A stretch of 64,000 bases of DNA from Deltaproteobacteria bacterium (GCA_016200545.1 JACQEO010000050.1:1-64000); one strand, 5' to 3'. Counted from the first letter of the stretch, positions 8,874 through 17,512 are shown. The notes: a model not told the origin generated them from the letters alone. Numbers and translations are program-made.

Positions 8874-8895
8874 TATGCGCGACGCATACATCTAC
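8867..8895. promoter_or_regulatory. MarR operator 2 (13-3-13 inverted repeat)
   Basis: The left arm GTAGATATATGCG and right arm CGCATACATCTAC match at 12 of 13 positions around a 3-base centre. The core is the same ATATGCG-N3-CGCATA as operator 1. It covers the -10 of the promoter for the RclC-like gene. Confidence 0.75.
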
Positions 8896-8919
8896 TCTCG
8901 ACACCTAGGAGGTACGACG

Positions 8920-9426
8920 ATGAGCACACGAACGTTGACAATGGCTGCGGAAACGACGGCGGACGCGAATCCCGACGTGTGGGCGCGAAGGCTTCAACGC
9001 GTCGGCGCGGTGACGTTGCGGTACTCGCTGGTCCTTTTCCTCCTGCTCTTCGGAGCGCTCAAGTGGACGAGCAAGGAGGCGCACGACATCGAAGCCTGGG
9101 TCGTTCACAGCCCGTTCCTGTTCTGGGTGAACGCGGCCTTCGGCACGCAAGGTGGATCGGAGTTCATCGGCGTCATCGAGCTCGCGATCGCGACGATGAT
9201 CGGCGCTCGGGCGTGGTCGCCCCGGCTCTCGGCGTTCGGCAGCCTGGGAGCCGCCGTGATGTTCCTCACGACGTTGAGCTTCCTCGTCACGACGCCGAAC
9301 GTCGGTGACGACGCCGGCTTTCTGATGAAAGACCTGACGTTGCTCGGCGCCGCGCTCTGGACCGCTGGCGAGGCGCTGGCCGCGACCCGCCGCGTCGCCG
9401 ACGTGCCACATACCTCACGACGGTAG
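8920..9426 (+). CDS. RclC-like inner-membrane protein (DUF417)
   Basis: A 168-residue protein with AGGAGG at 8907-8912 before ATG 8920. Four hydrophobic segments and the DUF417 pattern are visible: RYSLVLFLLLFGALKWTSKEA near residue 34, GGSEFIGVIELAIA, and FLVTTPNVGDDAGFLMKDL. DUF417 includes E. coli RclC (YkgB), part of the reactive chlorine species resistance operon; its biochemical role is not established. Control by a divergent Cys-rich MarR regulator through two operators fits an oxidant- or electrophile-induced gene. The last residues overlap the end of the convergent GST by 12 bases. Confidence 0.85.
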   Translation: MSTRTLTMAAETTADANPDVWARRLQRVGAVTLRYSLVLFLLLFGALKWTSKEAHDIEAWVVHSPFLFWVNAAFGTQGGSEFIGVIELAIATMIGARAWSPRLSAFGSLGAAVMFLTTLSFLVTTPNVGDDAGFLMKDLTLLGAALWTAGEALAATRRVADVPHTSRR

Positions 9427-10043
9427 CGGAGCGAGAACCTTCTGCCACGCGGGGAGCGATGCGAGCGCGCCGTACCAGCGCGTAATCTCGCCGTACTTCG
9501 CAATCGGATACTGCGCCGCCTGCGCCACCGCCATCGGTGATCCGACCGCGAAGTCGGCGATGGTGAGGTCGTTGTCGAGCAGCCACTTCCGCCCGCGAAG
9601 ATGCGCATTCAGCACCTCCGCGCAGCGGTGAAAGCCTCCTCGCCTCTCGCGATCTCGGCGGGGTTCGGCTCACCTTGGCCCGTGACCTTCTTGATCAGGC
9701 GTTCGAACGCGAGAATCGCGCACGCGGGGAACCAGTGCGCTCCCTCCCACGATTGCCAACGGAGGACGTCGGCCTGGCCTTTGGCATCGGCGGGCCAGAC
9801 GCCGCTGCGCGGCTTCTTCGACGCCAGGTACTGCAGAATGGCGTTCGACTCCCAGAGCACGAACCCCTCGTCCTCGAGCACCGGCATGCGCTTGTTCGGG
9901 TTCAGCGCCGCGAACTCCGGTGCGTTCTGCCCGCCGTTCAATAGGTCGACGACGCGCACCTCGACGTCGAGCTCGAGATGACGTGCGAGGGCCAATACCT
10001 TCGTCGCCCGCGGCGACGGTGGAAATACGTGCAGCTTCATCAT
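9415..10043 (-). pseudogene. Frameshifted glutathione S-transferase
   Basis: The start (ATG 10043, with AAAGGAGAAAGG upstream) leads a thioredoxin-like GST N-domain (KLHVFPPSPRATKVLALA, then NPNKRMPVLEDEGFVLWES) and most of the helical domain, up to EEAFTAARRC and a stop. The rest (VLNAHLRGRKWLLDNDLTIADF to the end) continues in another frame. Restoring one C near 9627-9630 (TTCACC to TTCCACC) would read EEAFHRCAEVLNAHL, the expected GST sequence. It is the third gene of an ArsR-SRPBCC operon, and its ATG overlaps the SRPBCC stop. Either a recent pseudogene or a one-base consensus error. Confidence 0.85.
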
Positions 10044-10498
10044 GTCCTTTCTCCTTTGGGTTGTGTGTGATCGCCATACGCGGCGAAGCAGGCGACGATG
10101 CGCTCCCAACCGCCGCTGAACCGATCGTGCAGATCGCGTGCCCTTGTGCCGGCACGCTCCCACCCGCGGTGCTCCAGGTCGACGCGCGTGCCGTCCTGCT
10201 CGGGCGAGAAGCGCACCTCGACCTCCGTCGGTGCGTCCCACTGCGGAGGCGCCCAGGTGAAGACCACCCGGTCCGGCGGCGCATAGGCGGTGACGACACC
10301 GATCTCGAACTCTTCGCCGTCGGCGAACCGCTCGAAGAAGCGTCCGCCTTCGCGCCCTTCGAGCACGATCTCGGCGGCCCGCTCTCCGCCGAACGAGAAG
10401 CCTTCCTTCAGCGGCCACCAGCTGCCGATCCGCTCGGTGAAGATGCGGAACGTCCGATCGACCGGCCGCTTCACGAAGATGGACTTCCTGATCGTCAT
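10040..10498 (-). CDS. SRPBCC / AHSA1-domain protein
   Basis: A 152-residue protein from ATG 10498, which overlaps the ArsR stop. It has the START-like AHSA1 pattern: RTFRIFTERIGSWWPL, EGGRFFERFADGEE, PDRVVFTWAPP and a C-terminal helix with GGWERIVACFAAYG. AHSA1-type proteins form a hydrophobic ligand pocket; the ligand is unknown. The 4-base overlaps on both sides make it the middle gene of a tightly coupled three-gene operon with the regulator above and a GST below. Confidence 0.85.
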   Translation of the reverse strand: MTIRKSIFVKRPVDRTFRIFTERIGSWWPLKEGFSFGGERAAEIVLEGREGGRFFERFADGEEFEIGVVTAYAPPDRVVFTWAPPQWDAPTEVEVRFSPEQDGTRVDLEHRGWERAGTRARDLHDRFSGGWERIVACFAAYGDHTQPKGERT

Positions 10499-10842
10499 GC
10501 GTCTTCCTCCTGCTCGGCGAACGCTTTGAACGCGGCAAGCGCCCGGTCCCACGTCACGCTGATGCGCGCGACGTAGCGGCGTACCTCGGCGAGCGCGGCA
10601 TCATGCCGCGCGAGGCGGTACAGCACCTCGCGACCCTGCGGCACCGGCTCGATCAGCCCGGCCTCGCGCAAGATCCGCAGATGCTTCGACACCGCCGGCC
10701 GGGTCATCGGCAGCCCAGCGCCGACGTCGCTGGCCCGCACCGCCCGTCGACCGACCCGATCGAGCAGCCGCCGTCGTGTGGGGTCGGCGAGCGCGGTGAG
10801 AGTCCGGTCCAGCCTCGTCGTCTTGACCGCCCGCTGTCGCAT
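10495..10842 (-). CDS. ArsR-family transcriptional repressor
   Basis: A 115-residue winged-helix protein: RTLTALADPTRRRLLDRVG, the recognition helix segment MTRPAVSKHLRILREAGL, then the wing PVQG-like turn (VPQGREVLYRL). It has no arsenic- or zinc-type Cys motif (ELCVCDL absent), so it belongs to the non-metal ArsR group commonly paired with AHSA1 proteins. A perfect palindrome lies 10 bases before the start. It heads the operon with the SRPBCC and GST genes and probably represses it; the inducer is unknown. Confidence 0.88.
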   Translation of the reverse strand: MRQRAVKTTRLDRTLTALADPTRRRLLDRVGRRAVRASDVGAGLPMTRPAVSKHLRILREAGLIEPVPQGREVLYRLARHDAALAEVRRYVARISVTWDRALAAFKAFAEQEEDA

Positions 10843-10851
10843 GCAGCGATA

Positions 10852-10869
10852 CGTAACCGATCGGTTACG
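10852..10869. promoter_or_regulatory. ArsR operator, perfect 18-base palindrome
   Basis: CGTAACCGATCGGTTACG is fully self-complementary and sits immediately upstream of the ArsR start. It shares the AACC-N4-GGTT core with the operator of the second ArsR operon at 17495-17512. Confidence 0.8.
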
Positions 10870-10927
10870 CTAACGCAAGCTCGAGCAGCCATCGTCGCTC
10901 GGCGGTGCCGCGTGCTATGGTCCGCTC

Positions 10928-11497
10928 GTGAAGTCGGCGCGGCGGAAGGCGACGTACGACGATTTGCGCAAGGTGCCGGAGCCGCTCGTCGCCGAGATCA
11001 TCGACGGCGAGCTGGTGACGACGCCGCGTCCCGCCGTGCCTCATGCACTCGCCGCATCGGCGATCAGCGCCGTTCTGTTCGTCGCCTTCAATGGTCCGCC
11101 GGGCGGCTCGAGTGCTCCCGGGGGGTGGTGGATTCTCTACGAGCCCGAGCTGCACCTCAGCGAGGACGTGCTCGTACCTGATCTCGCGGGATGGCGCCGC
11201 GCGCGGATCGCGACGCTGCCCGACGCGCCGGCGTTTACGGATCCACCGGATTGGGTGTGCGAGGTCGTGTCGCCGAGTACGACGCGTATCGACCGCGGTC
11301 GCAAGATGCGCATCTACGCGCGCGAGCACGTTCAGCACTTGTGGATCGTCGATCCGACCGCGCACACGCTCGAGATGTACCGCCTCACGGACGACCGCTG
11401 GTTGCTCGTCACGACGTACGAGGGCAGCGGCACCGTTCGCGTCGAGCCGTTCGCGGAGATCGACATCGACGTCGCGCGATGGTGGCGGGAGCCGTAG
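10928..11497 (+). CDS. Uma2 family protein (PD-(D/E)XK nuclease fold)
   Basis: A 189-residue protein with the Uma2/DUF820 pattern: ATYDDLRKVPEPLVAEIIDGEL at the start, EPELHLSEDVLVPDLAGWRR near residue 76, PPDWVCEVVSPST near 106, then GRKMRIYAREHVQHLWIVDP. The D of VPDLAG, the E of CEVVSPST and the K of RKM correspond to the nuclease-type metal and catalytic positions. Biological roles are poorly known; these genes are often multicopy and mobile. It is divergent from the ArsR operon with 58 bases before its start. Confidence 0.88.
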   Translation: MKSARRKATYDDLRKVPEPLVAEIIDGELVTTPRPAVPHALAASAISAVLFVAFNGPPGGSSAPGGWWILYEPELHLSEDVLVPDLAGWRRARIATLPDAPAFTDPPDWVCEVVSPSTTRIDRGRKMRIYAREHVQHLWIVDPTAHTLEMYRLTDDRWLLVTTYEGSGTVRVEPFAEIDIDVARWWREP

Positions 11498-11730
11498 CCG
11501 ATAGTACGCCGTAGAGCCCGCCGCCTCAGCCGGGCCTGCGATTCATCCCCCGCCCTGAACGTCCGCCGTCGCGACCAGCGATCACGCGCATGCGCGGCGC
11601 CCCGTCCCCCGAAACACAGCTCCGAACTCCCGAGAGTTTCCACCCGCGAATGACGACTCGCGGAATTACTCGCGTCCGGCCCGGCCGATACAGTTCCCAG
11701 GCTCACAACTTAACTGGGAGGGCCCTACCA

Positions 11731-13608
11731 ATGACGCGCGTCCGCACTCTCGCCGGGCTACTGACGATCGCAGCAGCGCTGGCGACGTCGTTTGCGCACA
11801 CGGCCGTCGCCGGATCGTACGACACCATTTCCGACGTACGCATCGCGATGCCGGACGGCGTCCTGCTCGACTCCGACGAGTACGTGCCGACGACCGGCTG
11901 CCCGTGCCCGACGATTCTCGTCCAGACACCGTATCGCAAGTCAGGCGCGGGGGTCGCGGAAGGCAACACGATCTTCCCCTCCAACGGTTACGCGATGATC
12001 GTCGTCGACGTGCGTGGGACGGGCTCGAGCGAGGGCTCGTGGGATTCCTTCGGACCGCGCGAGCAGCAGGACGGCGTGACGCTCGTCCAGTGGGCGGCAT
12101 CGCGACCGTTCTCGAACGGCGTCGTCGGTCTCGCGGGCGTCAGCTACTCGGCGATCAATCAGTTGCTCACCGTCGAGCAGCCGGGAACCTCCGCGGTGAA
12201 GGCCATCTTCCCGATCGTCCCGCTGTCGGATGCCTATCGCGACGTGACCTGGGCCGGCGGCAACACCGATGCGGGCTTCATTCCGCTCTGGCTCGGGCTG
12301 GTGAACGGACTCGCGATGGTTCCGGCGCAGGACGCGCAGAGTGAGCCGGCGATCGCGCTGAACGCCGAGTCGCAGCATGCGATGGACATCGCGGCATTCG
12401 GGGGCCCGGCCGTACTCGACGTGACGTTCGGCGGCTATGAGATGATGCTGCCGTCGGCGCTCGTGACCTTCCCCGAGCAGGCGTACGACGGGCCGTTCTA
12501 CCAAGAGCGCTCGACGATCCGGCACATCGCGCAGGTGAGGGTTCCGACCTTCATCGTCGGCGGCACCTACGACATCTTCCAACGCGGCGAGCCGATCCTG
12601 TTCAACGCGCTCAAGCTCGCGCGCAAGAAGAAGCTGCTGATCGGACCCTGGTATCACACCACTGCCGGCGAAGGCCTGACCGCGGACGACGGCTCGACTC
12701 CGGTCTACGATACCGTGGGCAATCTGATCCCCAGCCTGAACAACCTCCAGCTCGCGTGGTTCGATCGCTGGCTCAAAGGCATCGATAACGGCATCGAACG
12801 CTTCCCCACGGTCGAGACGTACTATCTCGGCGCCGACAAGTGGGCTCCCGACAAGAAGTATCCCGCCGCGCGCACCAAGTATGGCTCGTGGTACCTGTCC
12901 GCGGCGCCGGGCGGGGGCGCGTCGCTCTACTCCGGATCGCTCGCTCCGGCGGTCGACGCCGGCGAGACGACCGTGACGGTGCCGTGGATCCCGCTGAACG
13001 GGACGTGCTCGCGATCGACGAGTCAATGGACGGCCGGGTTGGTGTCCGGCAGCTCCTGCGAGAACGACGCGCGCCCGACCGAGGCGCTGGCGGCAACGTT
13101 CACGACGCCGCCCTTCACCGCTCCGTATGCGCTCTCGGGTCCGATCGACGCGACGATCTGGATCAGCTCGACCGCGGCGGACACGCAGATCATCGCGACG
13201 CTCTCCGACGTCGACCCGAGCGGAGCCTCGAGCCAGATCACGGCGGGCACCCTCGTCGCCTCGCTCCGATCGTTGAACCCGGCGCCCTGCCGTTCGGCGG
13301 TCGCCGACTGCTCGGTGTACGCGCGCCGGCGCGTGACCGAGCCGTGGCACCCCTACACGCACGCCTCGCAGATCGCGTTGACGCCCAACGTGCCAACGCA
13401 GCTCGACATCGAGATCTTCCCGACCTCCGCCGTCATCCAGCCCGGCCACTCGCTCAGGCTCACGATCGCGACCGGGGATTTTCCGCACGAGACGCTCACG
13501 CTCTCGACGCTCGTCAACTCGGCGGGCGGGATCGACACGCTCTACCTCGGTCCGAGCCATCCGTCCGCGATCTACGTCGGGGCCGTGTCGCCGTCGCCCG
13601 CGAACTGA
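11731..13608 (+). CDS. Secreted CocE/NonD-type (S15-like) hydrolase
   Basis: A 625-residue protein from ATG 11731 (GGGAGGG upstream), with a signal peptide (residues 1-27, ending AVA). The alpha/beta-hydrolase core has DVRGTGSSEG near residue 93, the nucleophile Ser138 in GLAGVSYS, an Asp in GGTYDIFQRG and a His in GPWYHT. The C-terminal jelly-roll of the X-Pro dipeptidyl-peptidase family follows (from about residue 400; TIWISSTAADTQIIATLSDV). Relatives hydrolyse esters, amides or acylated antibiotics. The signal peptide places it outside the cytoplasm. Substrate unknown. Confidence 0.88.
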   Translation: MTRVRTLAGLLTIAAALATSFAHTAVAGSYDTISDVRIAMPDGVLLDSDEYVPTTGCPCPTILVQTPYRKSGAGVAEGNTIFPSNGYAMIVVDVRGTGSSEGSWDSFGPREQQDGVTLVQWAASRPFSNGVVGLAGVSYSAINQLLTVEQPGTSAVKAIFPIVPLSDAYRDVTWAGGNTDAGFIPLWLGLVNGLAMVPAQDAQSEPAIALNAESQHAMDIAAFGGPAVLDVTFGGYEMMLPSALVTFPEQAYDGPFYQERSTIRHIAQVRVPTFIVGGTYDIFQRGEPILFNALKLARKKKLLIGPWYHTTAGEGLTADDGSTPVYDTVGNLIPSLNNLQLAWFDRWLKGIDNGIERFPTVETYYLGADKWAPDKKYPAARTKYGSWYLSAAPGGGASLYSGSLAPAVDAGETTVTVPWIPLNGTCSRSTSQWTAGLVSGSSCENDARPTEALAATFTTPPFTAPYALSGPIDATIWISSTAADTQIIATLSDVDPSGASSQITAGTLVASLRSLNPAPCRSAVADCSVYARRRVTEPWHPYTHASQIALTPNVPTQLDIEIFPTSAVIQPGHSLRLTIATGDFPHETLTLSTLVNSAGGIDTLYLGPSHPSAIYVGAVSPSPAN

Positions 13609-13684
13609 CGCCGCGTTTCGTTCCGTTCGCGGCGCGTACGAGTACGCGTTGCCGCTCGCGCGTGTGGGATGATACGTACGTCGC

Positions 13685-13993
13685 ATGGCCGCGAACATCT
13701 ACCAAGCGGTGAAACAGGCCATGCAGGACCTGATCGCGCCGCAGCTCGAGTCGCTCAAGGGCGACATCGGCGCGCTGAGAGCCGATCTTGGAGCGGTCAG
13801 AGCCGAGACCGGCGCCGAGTTCGGTGCGGTCAGAGCCGAGATCGGCGCGCTGCGCTCCGAGATGCGGGCCGGTCAGCTTGCGCTCGGCGCCGAGATCCGC
13901 CGGATCGACGACAAGCTCACGTGGGCGCTCGACCTCCGCGAGCGCATCGTCGCGATCGAAGCGCGGCTCGGACCCGCTGTCGCACGCTCGTAA
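13685..13993 (+). CDS. Small coiled-coil protein of unknown function
   Basis: A 102-residue protein dominated by a heptad-like helix: repeated GALRADLGAVRAE, FGAVRAEIGALRSEM and AEIRRIDDKL from residue 30 to 80. No signal peptide. The repeats are internal duplications of a 14-residue unit (xGAVRAExGAxxGA). I do not recognise a family; it could be a scaffold or a partner of a membrane or DNA-bound protein. It stands alone 76 bases after the hydrolase. Confidence 0.55.
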   Translation: MAANIYQAVKQAMQDLIAPQLESLKGDIGALRADLGAVRAETGAEFGAVRAEIGALRSEMRAGQLALGAEIRRIDDKLTWALDLRERIVAIEARLGPAVARS

Positions 13994-14049
13994 ATCGCGG
14001 CGATTTCACGCGCGGCTGACCGCCACTTTGCGCGACCCGGCGGTGCGCG

Positions 14050-15216
14050 TCAGAAGAAGATTCCTTCCTCCTCCATCAGGAAGAAGGACAAGTTCGAGAG
14101 GGTCGCGGCGTCGCTCGGATTGATGCTACCCACGTCCTTGCCGAGCTTGGCGCGGAAGTTCGCGAGCAGCCTGTCGCGTTTGGCCGTCTTGTCACCCGCG
14201 ATCGCCCTGTTGACGTTCGTCAGCACCTTGCAGAGCGACTTGGCGTGGCGCGGGTTGGAGGAGGACGACTGCACGAGCTCGCACAGGCCCTGGGACCCGC
14301 CGACCGCGAGCTCCGAGCCTGAAGGCGAGCCGAGGCCGCTCACCAGATCCGTGAGCTCATAGAGCAGATCGCGCGCGTGCCCGCCCTCGGGCGAGAACTG
14401 GACGGCGGGCAGCAGGGCCGTCTGCTCGTTGCCGGCGCCGAACTGCAGCGCGGCGAGGATGTCCGCGCTCACCTGCGCGAGTGTCTGCTGGAGGGTCGCG
14501 TCGACGGCGACGGTCACCGATCCGTCGCACGCTGCGGAAGATTGGCCGTCGAAGAGCGAGCCGGTAACGGTGCGTGCCATGGCGAGCACGTTCAGCTGGC
14601 CGAGGTTCTGCGGCGCGATCGAACCGGTTTGTCCCGTGTCCGCAGTTTCGGCGAGCGACTTCCGGACCGAGCCGTCCCCCAAGAGCCGGGTGGCGCACCC
14701 GATCTTCGCGAGGCTGTTCTGCTCGACGTACGGCAGGAGCAAGCCGAGCGCGCCGCGCATTTTGCGACGGAGGTCCCGGCGGCCCTCGTCGGCGCCGGCC
14801 GCCGCTTCGCAACGGATCCGCTGTTCCTCGGTGATGCGACAGACGTCCCCGCCGGTGACGCCGGGTATCGCCGGCGAGGTCACGATCTCGAAGTTGGTCC
14901 CCTGGCCGGGCGTGAACACGAACGCAAAGCCGTCGAAGGAGCCCTGGGGAAAGATCTGACTCGGGACGTTGGCGCCGTCGATCTCGCCGAATGTGGTGGG
15001 CAGATGGCCGGTCGACTGGGCGAAGTCCGCGATCGCGACCCCGAGTCGCTTCAGGTTCTCGGTGGCACGCGCGCGGTTGGCGGCCTCCCGAACCTTCTGC
15101 ACGGCCGGGAGCAAGAGCCCGATGAGCACCGCGATGATCGCGATCACGACGAGAAGCTCGATCAGGGTGAACCCGCGCGAGCGTGGCGAGCCCACCATTG
15201 GGCGCTGGTATCGCAT
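14050..15216 (-). CDS. Prepilin-like protein with type IV N-methylation motif (DUF1559-like start)
   Basis: A 388-residue protein. Residues 14-32 are [19 protein letters not shown], a class III signal cleaved by prepilin peptidase before Phe, followed by [25 protein letters not shown]. That start is of the kind found in the many DUF1559 pseudopilin-like proteins of Planctomycetes. The rest is long, has six or more cysteines and no recognised domain. It could be a minor pilin or a secretion pseudopilin, but no other pilus genes are nearby. Confidence 0.75.
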   Translation of the reverse strand: MRYQRPMVGSPRSRGFTLIELLVVIAIIAVLIGLLLPAVQKVREAANRARATENLKRLGVAIADFAQSTGHLPTTFGEIDGANVPSQIFPQGSFDGFAFVFTPGQGTNFEIVTSPAIPGVTGGDVCRITEEQRIRCEAAAGADEGRRDLRRKMRGALGLLLPYVEQNSLAKIGCATRLLGDGSVRKSLAETADTGQTGSIAPQNLGQLNVLAMARTVTGSLFDGQSSAACDGSVTVAVDATLQQTLAQVSADILAALQFGAGNEQTALLPAVQFSPEGGHARDLLYELTDLVSGLGSPSGSELAVGGSQGLCELVQSSSSNPRHAKSLCKVLTNVNRAIAGDKTAKRDRLLANFRAKLGKDVGSINPSDAATLSNLSFFLMEEEGIFF

Positions 15217-15327
15217 ACGACCCTCCTCGGTTTGGCTCGGGGGCCTGGCGCGCTCGATCCGAGCGATGCGGATGCAGCCCTGTAAACCTAACGCGGCGAC
15301 GTCATGAGGGTCAACACGCCGGGTGCG

Positions 15328-15693
15328 CTATCGAATGACGACCGTGTCGGGGAGGCCCTCGAAGTCGGTATCGCCGGTGACGAGCGTCGCGCCATGTCGT
15401 TGGGCGGTGGCGTAAACGAGGGAATCTGCCATCGCGAGCCCGAGCCGGAGTGAGATGTCAGCGGCCTCGAGCGCGAGCGGCTCGTCGACCGGCACGATGC
15501 GTGCGCGGTGCAACGCCGAGACTGCCTCGACGGCCCGCTCCTCGGAGAAATCACGCCGCACGACCTTGTACACTTCGTAGACCTCGATCGCGCAGACGAG
15601 CAGCGGCTCACGCCCTTCGAGGTAGCGCGCGAAGTGACGCGCACGCGGACGGCCGGCAAGATACTCGATCCAACCGCTCGAGTCGACGAGAAT
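15328..15693 (-). CDS. PIN-domain toxin, VapC type, with apparent ATT start
   Basis: A 121-residue PIN domain. Reading from ATT at 15693 gives LVDSSGWIEYLAG, then an acidic residue in CAIEVYEVYK, then ADSLVYATAQRHGATLVTGDTDF. This supplies the four acidic residues (LVD, AIE, ADS, TGDTDF) that bind metal in VapC ribonucleases. No ATG, GTG or TTG exists in frame between the stop at about 15751 and residue 5; the first ATG-like choice lies far inside the domain. The ATT shares one base with the antitoxin stop (TGATT), a normal coupling geometry. Either a rare ATT start is used, or an ATG was mutated and the toxin is silenced. Confidence 0.8.
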   Translation of the reverse strand: MLVDSSGWIEYLAGRPRARHFARYLEGREPLLVCAIEVYEVYKVVRRDFSEERAVEAVSALHRARIVPVDEPLALEAADISLRLGLAMADSLVYATAQRHGATLVTGDTDFEGLPDTVVIR

Positions 15694-15902
15694 CAGAGCC
15701 GATCCTTCTTCTCGCGCAGACCGCGGGTCCGCGTTCCCTTTGCGATTCCGCGATACTCACGCATCGCGCGTTCCGGTATCAGGAAGATCACGCCTCCTTT
15801 GCTCATCACCGTGAACTTCATACCTGGCCGAAGGTGCAGGTGCTCCCGGGCGCGGCGAGGGAGGACGAGTTGGTACTTAGTCGAGAGAGTCACAGTTTCC
15901 AT
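15693..15902 (-). CDS. AbrB/MazE-type antitoxin of a VapBC pair
   Basis: A 69-residue protein: METVTLSTKYQLVLPRRAREHLHLRPG is the swapped-hairpin AbrB/SpoVT DNA-binding domain, and the C-terminal helix (ERAMREYRGIAKG) is the usual toxin-wrapping part. It is immediately upstream of, and coupled to, the PIN-domain gene. It should neutralise the toxin and autoregulate the operon. Confidence 0.87.
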   Translation of the reverse strand: METVTLSTKYQLVLPRRAREHLHLRPGMKFTVMSKGGVIFLIPERAMREYRGIAKGTRTRGLREKKDRL

Positions 15903-16045
15903 GATCTTACAAATTGCCTATCGATCATGAGACTGTAAGTCAACACGGTGAAGGAGGTCGCGTTCTTGAGACCGCTCGCCTCGCCGGAGCGCTTACTCGT
16001 GAGACTCGCGACGCGAAGAATCGTCGGCGTCGCGGCGCATCTCGG

Positions 16046-16707
16046 CTAGACGCCGTACTTGTCGTGATGGCGCACCCACGCTTGCGGGTGCGGCTTCTGA
16101 TCCCCTTCGTCGCGACCCTTGGGGACAAGATCGAGGTAGTGGTACGCCCCATTCATCATGTCCACGCCGCGCGCGTAGCAAGAATAGGTGTGGAACACGT
16201 CCTCGCTCGCGTCCTTGTGGAACACGCTGATCCCGACCACTTCCGTAGCCCGCTCGGCCTCCGTGAAGGAGACGTGGTAGTCGCGGTTGAAGTCGCTCGC
16301 GAACGACGACAGCCACTTGAAGCTCCATCCCATGCGCTTTCGGAACGCATCGAGCTTGGGGAACGGCGCCCGGGAGATCGCGACCATGGTCACGTCGCGC
16401 TGATTCAGATGCACGATGATGCCGTTGAAGTTGTCGGCCCAGAAGGAGCAACTCTTGCATCCCTCCTCCCAGCTCGGGCCGAACATGAAGTGGTAGACGA
16501 TGAGCTGGCTTCTCCCAGCAAAGAGCTCCGGCAGGGTCTCCTTGCCGGTGGGTCCGTCGAAGACGTAGCTCTTCTCACGCGCTCCCACGGAAGATCGCGC
16601 CGCTGCGCGCTCAGCTGGTCCCGCAATCGCGTGAATTCTTTCTCCTCGGTCAGGAGCTGCTTGCGGGCCTCTACCCACTCCTCTCTCGAGACGACTCGGT
16701 GGTTCAT
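16046..16707 (-). pseudogene. Frameshifted DUF899 (thioredoxin-like) protein
   Basis: From ATG 16707 the N-terminus reads VVSREEWVEARKQLLTEE and RDQLSAQRRDLPWERV. The frame is then lost near 16574-16578. In the next frame the protein resumes as EKSYVFDGPTGKETL, GRSQLIVYHFMFGPSWEEGC and KSCSFWADNFNG to the normal end at 16046. One missing G (GTGAGAAG for GTGGAGAAG) accounts for the break. DUF899 proteins are thioredoxin-fold, with the conserved CxxC-like Cys pair here as GCKSC. Third gene of the second ArsR-SRPBCC operon. Confidence 0.87.
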
Positions 16708-17156
16708 CTTCCGTCCTCCGTTCCCTTGCCGAGGTGCGCGGCGAGCTTCTCGAGGATCGTTGTCCAGCCTCGCTCGTGCTTGCGCCGCGCCTCGTCGTCG
16801 GGGAGACGCTCGTGCGTAAGCGTCAGCTCGGTCTCCTGCCCGATCGGTCGAAGCTCCACGGTGACGAGCGTCTCGCGGTCGAGCGTGTTCTTGGAGATCC
16901 ACGTGAACACCAGACGCTCGGGGCGGCGAAGCTCGCGGTATTCGCCGGTGTGCTCGGTGTCCCCTGCGTCGTCGCTCATCACGATCCGGAAGCGCCCGCC
17001 GACCCGCGGATCGACCTCGGCGGCCGAGACGTGAGTCGTGCCCGGGCACATCCACTCGCGGAGGCTCTCGGCGTCGACCCACGCGTCGAACACTTCGTCC
17101 GGTGAGGCGGGCAGACGCCGTACGACTCGCAGCACGGGCTCTTTCCGATCGGTCAC
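16704..17156 (-). CDS. SRPBCC / AHSA1-domain protein
   Basis: A 150-residue protein from GTG 17156, which overlaps the ArsR stop (GTGA) and follows AAGGAGAG. It has the AHSA1 pattern: SPDEVFDAWVDAESLREWMCPG, VDPRVGGRFRIVM, PERLVFTWIS and the final helix GWTTILEKLAAHL. Its stop overlaps the DUF899 start (ATGA). It is a diverged paralogue of the protein at 10040-10498 in the same operon position. Confidence 0.87.
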   Translation of the reverse strand: MTDRKEPVLRVVRRLPASPDEVFDAWVDAESLREWMCPGTTHVSAAEVDPRVGGRFRIVMSDDAGDTEHTGEYRELRRPERLVFTWISKNTLDRETLVTVELRPIGQETELTLTHERLPDDEARRKHERGWTTILEKLAAHLGKGTEDGR

Positions 17157-17503
17157 GTCTCTCTCCTTCCGCGCCGCTTCTTCTTCCGCCTTAGGAATGC
17201 GTCGAGCGCGTCGAGGCGATGCTCCCAGAACGCCTGGTAGGCGGTGATCCACTCCGCCGCCTCACGCAATGGTCGCGCCTCGAGCGAGAGCAGATGCTCG
17301 CGGCCGCGGACCTCGCGCCGCAGCAGGCTCGCCCGCTCGAGCACCCGCAGATGCTTGGAGATGGCGTTCAACGACAGGTCGAACGGCTCCGCCAGGTCGG
17401 TGACGCGCGCCTCTCCGAGAGCCAGTCGCGCCAGGATCGCACGGCGTGTCGAATCGGCGATCGCGGCAAGGGTTCGGTCGATCGGCGCGGAACGTTCAAC
17501 CAT
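17153..17503 (-). CDS. ArsR-family transcriptional repressor (second copy)
   Basis: A 116-residue winged-helix protein: DRTLAAIADSTRRAILARLA, recognition helix LSLNAISKHLRVLERASLL, wing EVRGREHLLSL, then the W-rich C-terminus EWITAYQAFWEHRLDALDAFL typical of ArsR regulators paired with AHSA1 proteins. The start codon lies inside a palindrome (17495-17512). First gene of the ArsR-SRPBCC-DUF899 operon. Confidence 0.9.
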   Translation of the reverse strand: MVERSAPIDRTLAAIADSTRRAILARLALGEARVTDLAEPFDLSLNAISKHLRVLERASLLRREVRGREHLLSLEARPLREAAEWITAYQAFWEHRLDALDAFLRRKKKRRGRRET

Positions 17504-17512
17504 TTGGTTGAA
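17495..17512. promoter_or_regulatory. ArsR operator overlapping the start codon
   Basis: TTCAACCATTTGGTTGAA is an 8-2-8 inverted repeat with core AACC-N4-GGTT, covering the ArsR start codon at 17501-17503. Binding there would block both transcription and translation of the operon. Confidence 0.8.
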
